Below are positions 6,620 to 12,049 of a stretch of DNA of 15,363 bases, piece after piece. The notes under the pieces are model-generated. The model saw nothing but the letters and a program-made list of their open reading frames with translations, searched no databases and had not been told where the DNA came from. How positions within the stretch are numbered: the stretch's first letter is position 1; each line of letters begins with the position of its first letter. The translations under genes and the position numbers were made by a program. Source of the stretch: RYN-431 sp036388295 (lineage in GTDB: Bacteria; Planctomycetota; Phycisphaerae; Tepidisphaerales; Tepidisphaeraceae); the NCBI GenBank assembly GCA_036388295.1, contig DASVSC010000209.1, forward strand, positions 1-15,363, in the 5' to 3' direction.

Positions 6620-7378
6620 TCAGATCACGCTCGGCGTGGCGTCCCATGTGGTACCTAGCAACGCACGGCCACTCGCCTTTTTATTCGTTCCGCCCCATTG
6701 CTTAAAGAAGAATGGCACGGCGGCAGCGTCGCATCGACGCTTGATGTCCAAAACCCACTTTTCTTCCATCGGGCGAGAACCGGGTCCGGATTCGCCTCCG
6801 ACGATGACCCAGTGGATTCCCTTGAGCCGTAAACCAACCAGCGGGCCAATTAGCGGCTCACACGAGAGGAAACGGACCTTGGCAGGAACCGCCCGCAAAT
6901 CATCGACGCGATCAAGCACCCGACCATCTTCAACACTTGTTCCAAGCCATACGTTCTTCGGCCATGGCAGCGAGGACGCAAGCACGCGGGCGCGTTCGGG
7001 CCGTTTTGTCAGGACCTGGAAAGTGTGTTGTGGGCAGGCCCGCATGACCTCGAAGATTTTCTTTATATAGCTAACCGGCACGTCCTCGTGAAAGACGTCG
7101 CTCATCGAGTTGACGAAGATCAATCGTGGGAGCCGCCATGACCGGGGAAGGTCTAGCGAGTCATGGTCGAGTGTGATTCGCCCGGTGAACACGGGCAAGC
7201 CGCCAACGGTTCTCTTGGCTGTCCCCCCGTATTTTTTGGCGACCGCACCGCCCATTGTTGATAGCCGCAGCGCCATGCGGGCGGCGTAGCAATTTCGGCA
7301 TCCAGCAGATACGGGCGTGCAGCCCGCGACAGGGTTCCAAGTCGCGTCTGTCCATTCAATTGAAGAGTTTGTAGCCAT
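6620..7378 (-). CDS. DUF5131 (phage Gp37/Gp68-like) three-Cys-motif protein
   Basis: This 252-residue protein starts at the ATG 7378-7376. The N-terminus has IEWTDATWNPVAGC followed by C20-x6-C27-xx-C30-Y, the three-Cys signature that resembles a radical-SAM iron-sulfur motif. Later family marks in order are IFVNSMSDVFHEDV, FQVLTKRPER, VWLGTSVED, VRFLSCEPLIGPL, WVIVGGESGPGSRPM and PFFFKQWGG. The set is diagnostic of DUF5131/PF07505, found in phages and in scattered bacterial islands. The length is usual for the family and all three Cys are present, so it looks intact. It is the first gene of an operon with TcmP and a third unknown gene. Its 5' region contains one copy of the 18-bp direct repeat that bounds the neighbouring segment. 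The reaction is unknown. Confidence 0.9.
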   Translation of the reverse strand: MATNSSIEWTDATWNPVAGCTPVSAGCRNCYAARMALRLSTMGGAVAKKYGGTAKRTVGGLPVFTGRITLDHDSLDLPRSWRLPRLIFVNSMSDVFHEDVPVSYIKKIFEVMRACPQHTFQVLTKRPERARVLASSLPWPKNVWLGTSVEDGRVLDRVDDLRAVPAKVRFLSCEPLIGPLVGLRLKGIHWVIVGGESGPGSRPMEEKWVLDIKRRCDAAAVPFFFKQWGGTNKKASGRALLGTTWDATPSVI

Positions 7379-7396
7379 CGTCCCTTTCGGACAGAT

Positions 7397-7414
7397 TACC
7401 TAACATATTACGAA
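7397..7414 (+). repeat. 18-bp direct repeat bounding the 3.9-kb segment, left copy
   Basis: Tacctaacatattacgaa matches 11350-11367 at 17 of 18 positions in the same orientation. It lies 18 bp upstream of the DUF5131 start codon. The two copies enclose exactly the divergent two-arm gene set. Confidence 0.7.
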
Positions 7415-7431
7415 TCATCAAGAAATTGATC

Positions 7432-7463
7432 GACCGGGGGAGATTCCTGTCCTACCCCCGGTC
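7432..7463 (-). terminator. Hairpin terminator of the left-arm small-gene operon
   Basis: Arms 7432-7440 (GACCGGGGG) and 7455-7463 (CCCCCGGTC) are perfect complements around a 14-nt loop. On the minus strand the hairpin begins at the stop codon of the last small gene and is followed by GATCAATTTCTTG. It separates that operon from the DUF5131 operon. Confidence 0.65.
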
Positions 7464-7659
7464 TAGACATTCCACCGCACCATTAACTCGCAGACGTTTT
7501 CGTGGAACTTTTCCGGGTTGAGATAGGAGTCAATTACCCGGTTCATGCGTCCCTGAAGATCGGTGTGCAGTTGAAACACGGGCTTCTCGTCCGCCAGGTA
7601 TAGCGGGCGAGAAATGGCTTGACCGTGTCTAAGGAATCGAACACGTACGAGCAGGTCAT
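7463..7659 (-). pseudogene. Small gene with a probable one-base deletion (about 65 residues if restored)
   Basis: The ATG at 7659-7657 overlaps the upstream stop as TAATG. The first 14 codons (MTCSYVFDSLDTVK) have the high third-position GC of real genes here, but the frame then becomes poor and stops at 7543. From about 7618 the -1 frame has good codon use and a sensible sequence, AISRPLYLADEKPVF, then LHTDLQGRMNRVIDSYLN, ending VCELMVRWNV at 7463. Adding one G after AAG at 7618 would join them into one protein of about 65 residues. There is no classic slippery heptamer with a structure, so a mutation or an assembly error is likelier than programmed frameshifting. The family is not recognised. 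A terminator hairpin follows directly. Confidence 0.6.
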
Positions 7660-8024
7660 TACGTCACCTCTGCTAGCCAAGCCTCGATCCGCTGCAGTCG
7701 CTCCAGCGAGAGCTTGGCCCACTGCCCCTGCTCGACATAAGACAGATTGCTGCTCGCTTTGAAGATTGGGTCCGCCCACTTCGCTTGTTCCGCAGCTTCC
7801 TGCTCCTCACGCTCCCGCTTCTGCTCCGCGAGATATGCTTCAGCCGCCGCAATGTCCTTGGGGTCCGCCGACCAGGGCAAGGTCAGCTTCCCATTGTCCA
7901 AGTAGACCTGACCAGCCCGCATATTGTGGACGGTCCGAATGAACGATGGCGTCCTCTTCGCCGGATCGGCACCGATCATCTGACGATAAATGACAATCCG
8001 GTCGCCTTTCTTTGGCAGGGCCAT
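7659..8024 (-). CDS. Hypothetical protein, coupled small gene of the left arm
   Basis: This gene encodes 121 residues from the ATG at 8024-8022, with a strong Shine-Dalgarno (GGGGGAGG) about 8 bases upstream. The start overlaps the stop of the gene before it, and the stop overlaps the next start, both as TAATG. The N-terminus, MALPKKGDRIVIYRQMIG, is basic and beta-like. Residues 29-48 (IRTVHNMRAGQVYLDNGKLTLPW) look like a short beta-barrel piece, and residues 56-85 form a Glu/Gln/Ala-rich helix likely to be a coiled coil. A further helix ends in IEAWLAEVT. No known family is recognised. The architecture is like small phage or island regulatory or structural proteins, but nothing fixes a function. 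Confidence 0.75.
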   Translation of the reverse strand: MALPKKGDRIVIYRQMIGADPAKRTPSFIRTVHNMRAGQVYLDNGKLTLPWSADPKDIAAAEAYLAEQKREREEQEAAEQAKWADPIFKASSNLSYVEQGQWAKLSLERLQRIEAWLAEVT

Positions 8025-8185
8025 TACTTCGCCTCCCCCTCGAACCAGTCGGGCCGCAGTGCCCGAATCTGGGCGTCGAACTCCGGGTCATACTCCGGGT
8101 GGTTCGGATTGGTGTAGCTCTCCAGTGCCACAGCTAGCTCGTGCTCGCGTTCTGGTGTCATCAGTTCATAAGGTGTTTTAGCCAT
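8024..8185 (-). CDS. Small acidic protein, first gene of the left-arm operon
   Basis: This gene is too short for a usual ORF cut-off. From the ATG at 8185-8183 it encodes 53 residues, MAKTPYELMTPEREHELAV onward, ending RPDWFEGEAK; an ATG two codons upstream (8191) is an alternative. Codon use is consistent with coding, and its TAA overlaps the ATG of the next gene (TAATG), with that gene's Shine-Dalgarno inside its last codons. This coupling is the main evidence that it is real. It is acidic and soluble. No family is recognised. The promoter should lie in the divergent region to its right, where an AT-rich patch (ttgcaatataagcg on the minus strand) is a candidate. Confidence 0.65.
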   Translation of the reverse strand: MAKTPYELMTPEREHELAVALESYTNPNHPEYDPEFDAQIRALRPDWFEGEAK

Positions 8186-8191
8186 GCCCAT

Positions 8192-8488
8192 AAAGTAGCG
8201 TTCAGGGACCGGGGGTCGTCAACGCTTATATTGCAATAAAACAAGATTCATGGAGGGGGGTCTCGTCGTCAGCCCCACGCGGCGACCCCCCCGGTACCCC
8301 ACCCCCCATCGCCGCGAGACCCCACGCCGCGACACCCCCCACAAGCAACGTGCCACACCCATTATGAACGAACACAACGCTTCTAATGGGGGGAATAATT
8401 GTGCCCGATTTTTCCCTCGGTTTTAATGGTTTCCATAGTAGTAATCATCACTACTAATGTAATAGAAAACCCCGAACAGGAGACCGCA
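8192..8488. promoter_or_regulatory. Divergent G-run-rich control region
   Basis: This gene-free 297-bp region separates the two arms of the segment. The minus strand carries six runs of four or more G between 8273 and 8340, with loops of 1 to 12 nt, giving strong G-quadruplex potential. A competing hairpin pairs GGGGGGTC (8255-8262) with GACCCCCC (8284-8291). A second weak inverted repeat (CCCATTA / TAATGGG) lies at about 8358-8390. CAACGCTT occurs twice (about 8219 and 8374). Promoters for both arms must lie here. Confidence 0.6.
8436..8456. promoter_or_regulatory. Operator-like inverted repeat upstream of the right arm
   Basis: TAGTAGT (8436-8442) and ACTACTA (8450-8456) form a perfect 7-bp inverted repeat with a 7-nt AT-rich centre. 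It lies 33 bp before the first start codon of the right arm, where a repressor or activator would bind. No matching regulator gene is recognised in the window. Confidence 0.45.
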
Positions 8489-8809
8489 ATGGACCAGAAG
8501 ATCGAAATCGAAATCGCCGCCAATGAAGACGCCAACATGCTGATCGAAGAGATCACGCTTGATGTCGAAAGTGAGGCCCTTAACGTCACGCTCGGCGTCA
8601 ACCGCCAGGGCAACATCGAAGCCAGCGGCCCGGCCGATGACGTGAAGCAGCTCGTGGCCAACCCCGACTTCATCGAGCGGTTCTTCGGTGGTGTCAGCGT
8701 CAAGACCGTCCTAGACCTCATCCACGACGACAGCTACGAAATCACCGGCAACCGTGATCGGGTCGCCGAAGCCCGTGGTGCTGTTCGACGGGCCAAAGCC
8801 AGCAGCTAA
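8489..8809 (+). CDS. Hypothetical acidic protein, first gene of the right arm
   Basis: This gene encodes 106 residues from the ATG at 8489, chosen because AGGAG lies 7 bases upstream; the frame is open back to 8399, but the upstream part lacks coding character. The sequence is acidic and begins MDQKIEIEIAANEDANM. It is likely an alpha/beta domain (strand IEIEIA, helix, strand ALNVTLGV, helix DDVKQLVANPDFIERFF) ending in the basic tail RGAVRRAKASS. No signal peptide or TM helix is present. No family is recognised. The leader GGAGACCGCAATG is identical to that of the next gene. A perfect 10-bp-stem hairpin follows the stop. Confidence 0.7.
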   Translation: MDQKIEIEIAANEDANMLIEEITLDVESEALNVTLGVNRQGNIEASGPADDVKQLVANPDFIERFFGGVSVKTVLDLIHDDSYEITGNRDRVAEARGAVRRAKASS

Positions 8810-8823
8810 TTTCCTAGTAAATC

Positions 8824-8849
8824 GGCCGGGGTTCACGTAAACCCCGGCC
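8824..8849 (+). terminator. Hairpin after first right-arm gene
   Basis: GGCCGGGGTT (8824-8833) and AACCCCGGCC (8840-8849) pair perfectly around a 6-nt loop. It starts 14 bp after the stop codon. The following sequence has only a short T-run (CTTTT at 8861), so it is a weak terminator or a processing/stability hairpin. Confidence 0.65.
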
Positions 8850-8875
8850 TTCCCGATCCCCTTTTGGAGACCGCA

Positions 8876-9307
8876 ATGAAGAACACGAAGACCAAGACCA
8901 CCCGGAAAATCACGATCAAGCAGGCACTCGGACAACTCGCCACCGGGGCAAAGCCAAGCAAGCTCTACGCCGGCGAAGCCATCCAAGCCACCCGCCTGTT
9001 TATGAAGACCCTCGACACCTACAAAAACTGCGTCGGCGTCACCTACATGGCAGTAAACGAGTCCGCCCAAACCGTGACCTATTGCAACGCCTACGCCGCC
9101 AAAGGAGCCGATGCCAGCGAAGCAATGCCCCGAAGCAGCTATGACGCCGCGACCTACACCTATGTCCTGAAACCGGCTGTGGTCTCCAAAAAGATGGACA
9201 CCATGATCGAGCTAGAGAAGCCAGAGACATGGCCATCTTTCGTCACCCTCTCCCACACCGTCGCCAAGCCTGCTGCCCGTCGCGGCCGTAAAGCCGCCGC
9301 CAAGTAA
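8876..9307 (+). CDS. Hypothetical protein with basic Ala/Lys/Arg ends
   Basis: This gene encodes 143 residues from the ATG at 8876, preceded by GGAGACC at good spacing. Both ends are basic: MKNTKTKTTRKITIK at the start and KPAARRGRKAAAK at the end. The tail resembles the disordered Ala/Lys-rich tails of bacterial DNA- or RNA-binding proteins, so nucleic-acid contact is a reasonable inference. The middle (residues 20-115) is a mixed helix/strand region with ATRLFMKTLDTYKNCVGVTYMAVNE and no recognised domain. There is no signal peptide. It shares its leader with the gene before it and ends in an extended hairpin, so it looks like a self-contained unit. Confidence 0.7.
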   Translation: MKNTKTKTTRKITIKQALGQLATGAKPSKLYAGEAIQATRLFMKTLDTYKNCVGVTYMAVNESAQTVTYCNAYAAKGADASEAMPRSSYDAATYTYVLKPAVVSKKMDTMIELEKPETWPSFVTLSHTVAKPAARRGRKAAAK

Positions 9308-9319
9308 AAACCTGCACCA

Positions 9320-9358
9320 GGGCCGGGGCGAGCTGGAAGGGAGGCCAGCCCCCGGCCC
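9320..9358 (+). terminator. Extended hairpin after second right-arm gene
   Basis: GGGCCGGGG (9320-9328) pairs with CCCCGGCCC (9350-9358), and inside it GCTGG (9332-9336) pairs with CCAGC (9345-9349). A short T-run (ACTTTTG) follows, which makes this the most terminator-like hairpin of the arm. Confidence 0.7.
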
Positions 9359-9387
9359 ACTTTTGATTGCATCACAGGAGCATCACA

Positions 9388-9639
9388 ATGAAGCTGCTAG
9401 CCACCCCCGCATTCCTCGACGAAGCAACGCGGCACGCATTCATCCATACCCCGCTCTGTGCCAAGCTGCTGCCCGGACCAGAGCCGTCGTGGATCGTTGG
9501 CGATCCAACGATTAAAGCCGAAGTGAAGGAGGACCAAGGCCGGACACTCCGCGTCCCCGCACCCTTCCCGTTCTACATCATCCGCGACGACCACGGCGAA
9601 GGACCAGTCATCACAGCACTGCTGAAGGAGGAATACTGA
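9388..9639 (+). CDS. Hypothetical small protein
   Basis: This gene encodes 83 residues from the ATG at 9388, with AGGAG 8 bases upstream; in-frame Met codons further upstream (9367) lack a ribosome site. The sequence MKLLATPAFLDEATRHAFIH starts helical; PFPFYIIRDDHGEG near the end looks like a strand and turn. It is soluble and slightly acidic. No family is recognised. It follows the preceding gene by 80 bp across a hairpin and has no visible coupling to the next. An overlapping minus-strand frame (9397-9747) is less likely to be coding. Confidence 0.6.
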   Translation: MKLLATPAFLDEATRHAFIHTPLCAKLLPGPEPSWIVGDPTIKAEVKEDQGRTLRVPAPFPFYIIRDDHGEGPVITALLKEEY

Positions 9640-9719
9640 TCCAGAGTTGTCCGAGCCGCGTTTAGCCGGAACGACGAGCGTGATGACGATGCGACCGTCA
9701 TTGAATTGAGCAGCACAAC

Positions 9720-9768
9720 GCGGGCAGCAGACCAAGCCGGGTCGCATCCGGGGCAGTCTGCTGCCCGC
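9720..9768 (+). terminator. 13-bp-stem hairpin after third right-arm gene
   Basis: GCGGGCAGCAGAC (9720-9732) and GTCTGCTGCCCGC (9756-9768) are perfect complements; inside the 23-nt loop CCGG pairs with CCGG. It is 81 bp after the stop codon of the small gene and 106 bp before the next start. No T-tract follows. Confidence 0.6.
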
Positions 9769-9873
9769 ACCTATTCAGGGGTCTGCATGACTCACGAAAA
9801 TACGATTGTTGCCAAACGCCAAGTTCGGTATAAATCTCAACGGTCCATATCCTTCATCTATTGGGGAAAATCT

Positions 9874-10650
9874 ATGCAGCTCTCACGGTTCTTCGCCGCC
9901 GCTACGCTTGCAGTCTGTGCGAATCTGACTCTCGCCCAAGTCCCGGCTAAACCTGTTGGCAAGACACCAAGCAAGGTGACCACCAAAGCGAATGGCGGCA
10001 TCAATGCTAAGACCGAAAGGCTCATCCTCAAGGAGGGTGCACCACTGCTCGTCAAGACGTGGTTCGAGACGTTCCCTGAGATCGCAGCCAATATTCGGGC
10101 GAGACACCGCGCCGCGTTGGTATCACAGGTGGAAGAGGCCGAGAACGAACTGAAGTCCATCAAGGACCGAAAGATCGGCAAAGTCTATTCAAGCAACGGC
10201 TTCTCACGTTCCGCAACGACTGACATGGACGCCTTGCGGCAAAAGGATGCGGACTACAAGGCACAGAAGGCTGTAGTCGCAGAGGCTAAGAAGGAAGTAA
10301 CAGATTATGACAAGCTCACTGGTTCACCGGAGGTCGTGGTCTGGAAGTCCGGGAAGGGCATGGGTGTGATCCGTGAGATCACTGTTGGGACTTGGGGCGT
10401 TCTCAATTCGGGCATGAAGGTTTCACAGGTCGTAAACGAAAACGAACTGATCGTTAAAATCGGCGATAAGAAGGTCTGGCTCTCAGGGTTTGACACGTCC
10501 AGCATTGTGGACGATCAGGGAATTGTTTACGACAAGCCCATCATCATCAGCAAAACGAAGAAGTACACGACCGTCTTGGGTGGCAGCGTCACCTGCTACT
10601 ACGCCGAGCCATTCCCCGCTGCTGATTATGTGGAGATCGTCAGTGAATGA
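9874..10650 (+). CDS. Secreted coiled-coil hypothetical protein
   Basis: This gene encodes 258 residues from the ATG at 9874, chosen because it gives a clean signal peptide (MQLSRFFAAATLAVCANLTLA, cleavage near residue 21) and GGGGA lies upstream. After a Lys/Thr-rich linker, residues about 50-150 are a charged helix (VEEAENELKSIKDRK, YKAQKAVVAEAKKEV), likely coiled coil. The last 105 residues are beta-rich (GKGMGVIREITVGTWGVLN, ELIVKIGDKKVWLSGFD) and could be a small SH3-like or OB-like barrel, which would fit a periplasmic or surface binding protein. No known family is recognised. It ends 30 bp before an 11-bp-stem hairpin, and the next gene is also secreted, so the two exported products may work together. 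Confidence 0.75.
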   Translation: MQLSRFFAAATLAVCANLTLAQVPAKPVGKTPSKVTTKANGGINAKTERLILKEGAPLLVKTWFETFPEIAANIRARHRAALVSQVEEAENELKSIKDRKIGKVYSSNGFSRSATTDMDALRQKDADYKAQKAVVAEAKKEVTDYDKLTGSPEVVVWKSGKGMGVIREITVGTWGVLNSGMKVSQVVNENELIVKIGDKKVWLSGFDTSSIVDDQGIVYDKPIIISKTKKYTTVLGGSVTCYYAEPFPAADYVEIVSE

Positions 10651-10680
10651 ACGACTGGTCAGCAATGACTTAGCTAGGCC

Positions 10681-10712
10681 AAGCCCCGGCAGACAGGTTC
10701 TTGCCGGGGCTT
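10681..10712 (+). terminator. 11-bp-stem hairpin between the two secreted-protein genes
   Basis: AAGCCCCGGCA (10681-10691) and TGCCGGGGCTT (10702-10712) pair perfectly around a 10-nt loop. It lies 30 bp after one stop and 20 bp before the next start, so it may also influence translation of the downstream gene. Confidence 0.65.
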
Positions 10713-10732
10713 CGCCGTATCATGGTCTTGCC

Positions 10733-11311
10733 ATGCTCAAGCGAACCGCCCCAATCCTCGTGCTGCTCACGCTAGCCCTGCCCGCCCTAGCACAAGTGAA
10801 GCTGTCGGAGATCGGCCCGGTCACAGAGCGGCCCAAACCTGCAGCCGAGCAGGACGGCATCGCCATTTACTTCTCTCCAGATGGCGGAGCTGCCGACGCC
10901 GTCGTCTATCAAGTCGGTCGGGCCAAGAACAAGCTCGACATCGCCGCCTACTCCATCACCCACGTCCGCATTGCCAAGGCCGTCATCGACGCCCACAGGC
11001 GTGGCGTAACCGTTCGCGTCGTTATGGACACTGCCCAAGCCGCCGGCCGCTACTCCTCGGCCACAACCCTGTTCAACGCAGGAATCTCAGTAAGGATCGA
11101 CACGGCCAGTGGACTCATGCACCACAAGATCGCCATCATCGACGGGCAGACCATCCTGACTGGCTCGTTCAACTGGACCAAGGGCGGCGATGAATCCAAT
11201 GCTGAGAACCTCGTCGTGATGGAGGGCAAACGCGAACTGGTCAGTGCCTATCAAACAGAGTTCGATCGCGTCGTAGAAAAGTCCAAGCCATATGAGCGTC
11301 CCAACCCCTGA
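10733..11311 (+). CDS. Secreted single-HKD phospholipase D-like nuclease (Nuc family)
   Basis: This gene encodes 192 residues from the ATG at 10733, which starts a signal peptide (hydrophobic residues 7-19, cleavage after ALA at 18-20). The mature part is one phospholipase D domain: FSPDGGAADAVVYQV, the DIAAYSITH strand, VRVVMD, and the catalytic HKD signature H130-x-K132-x4-D137-x6-GSFNWT, followed by EN at 158-159. Single-HKD proteins of this size, such as the Salmonella Nuc endonuclease, dimerise to form one active site and cut DNA without metal ions. Export suggests degradation of extracellular or incoming DNA, or use against competitors; this is inference. Longer in-frame extensions upstream (from 10490) overlap the previous gene and are not coding. 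Confidence 0.88.
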   Translation: MLKRTAPILVLLTLALPALAQVKLSEIGPVTERPKPAAEQDGIAIYFSPDGGAADAVVYQVGRAKNKLDIAAYSITHVRIAKAVIDAHRRGVTVRVVMDTAQAAGRYSSATTLFNAGISVRIDTASGLMHHKIAIIDGQTILTGSFNWTKGGDESNAENLVVMEGKRELVSAYQTEFDRVVEKSKPYERPNP

Positions 11312-11321
11312 GCGGCCAACT

Positions 11322-11351
11322 TATCCCCAACCTGTGGACCGTTTGGGGATA
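11322..11351 (+). terminator. Hairpin at the right end of the segment
   Basis: TATCCCCAA (11322-11330) and TTGGGGATA (11343-11351) are perfect complements around a 12-nt loop, 10 bp after the nuclease stop. Its last bases overlap the right 18-bp direct repeat. TTATCCCCA and TGTGGACC resemble DnaA boxes, but only loosely. Confidence 0.6.
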
Positions 11352-11367
11352 CCTAACTTATTACGAA
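11350..11367 (+). repeat. 18-bp direct repeat bounding the 3.9-kb segment, right copy
   Basis: Tacctaacttattacgaa differs from 7397-7414 at one base and has the same orientation. It is the right boundary of the two-arm segment and lies 55 bp before the start codon of the next gene. Confidence 0.7.
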
Positions 11368-11422
11368 CATTTTTCTTGACGGCCTGATGCTGCTCCGTAG
11401 AGTCGACCGCATGGAGGCCGAC

Positions 11423-11866
11423 ATGGAACAGCAGAACCTGAAGGCGTCACGCGAAGCACTGACCACGATCAAGGGCATCGTTGGCGATTCACTCGCCTCT
11501 CCCCAATGCGTCAGGCCTACTTTCCCCAGGACCGGCCGCCTCACACGAACCGAACTCGCCTATGGCCTGAAGCGACTGCAGCACGCAGAGCTGGTCCACT
11601 ATCTCCGGTTCGATGCTTCGCGCGAAGTGCTGCTGATGATCCGAGAGTCCATCGAAGAAACGATGAACCTGCTCGATGCTGGCGACGAGGAGGTTGTGGA
11701 CCAGCTCCGCGTGATCGAACCATACCGGCACCAGCTCTATGCCAGAGTCGTGGTCATTGCCTTGCTGATCTCAGAGCGGGAAGCCATCCAGCACGAGATG
11801 AAATATTGGCGGCAGCGGAACGCGATGAGGATCGTTCAAGACCACAGTGAAGCCGTCGCGCTGTGA
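11423..11866 (+). CDS. Hypothetical all-helical protein
   Basis: This gene encodes 147 residues from the ATG at 11423, preferred because GGAGG (11413-11417) precedes it at 5 bases; ATGs at 11387 and 11411 are alternatives. The product looks wholly helical: MEQQNLKASREALTTIKGI, LTRTELAYGLKRLQHAELV, REVLLMIRESIEETMNLLD and a final helix EREAIQHEMKYWRQRN. There is no signal peptide; VVVIALLI is a short hydrophobic stretch but is probably buried rather than membrane-spanning. No family is recognised. It lies just outside the right direct repeat on the same strand as the right arm. Its codon use is similar to that of the neighbouring arm. Confidence 0.65.
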   Translation: MEQQNLKASREALTTIKGIVGDSLASPQCVRPTFPRTGRLTRTELAYGLKRLQHAELVHYLRFDASREVLLMIRESIEETMNLLDAGDEEVVDQLRVIEPYRHQLYARVVVIALLISEREAIQHEMKYWRQRNAMRIVQDHSEAVAL

Positions 11867-11941
11867 CTACGTCACGTTGCTTCATCCTGCGTACCTGCAC
11901 CGGGAGGTCATCTATGATGACGACGAGCAGAAAGGCAAATT

Positions 11942-11954
11942 ATTAAGACTTAAT
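11942..11954. promoter_or_regulatory. AT-rich palindrome upstream of the RTX gene
   Basis: ATTAAG-A-CTTAAT is a perfect 6+1+6 palindrome within an AT-rich patch of an otherwise GC-rich region. A smaller GACA-TAT-TGTC inverted repeat follows at 11963-11973. They lie about 95 and 75 bp before the RTX start and could be regulator sites; no regulator is identified. Confidence 0.35.
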
Positions 11955-12049
11955 TTTTTCTGGACATATTGTCGCACTTGTTTACAACTGATGTGCCGGC
12001 AAGGACGCCGTGTGGCGACCGCCGGTTATGTCTCAGTCACGGAGGTCCA

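Noticed and set aside
7600..7625. Programmed -1 frameshift
   Set aside because: The sequence around 7618 has no X-XXY-YYZ slippery heptamer and no clear stimulatory structure; a one-base deletion is simpler.
9397..9747. Minus-strand frame with CCPRC near its start
   Set aside because: It runs antisense through the better supported plus-strand gene 9388-9639, lacks a ribosome site, and has mixed codon use.
11321..11342. DnaA-box-like strings (TTATCCCCA, TGTGGACC) and TTGTCCACA at 4479 as a replication origin
   Set aside because: Each is single or imperfect, with no clustered boxes, no clear AT-rich unwinding region and no replication initiator gene nearby.
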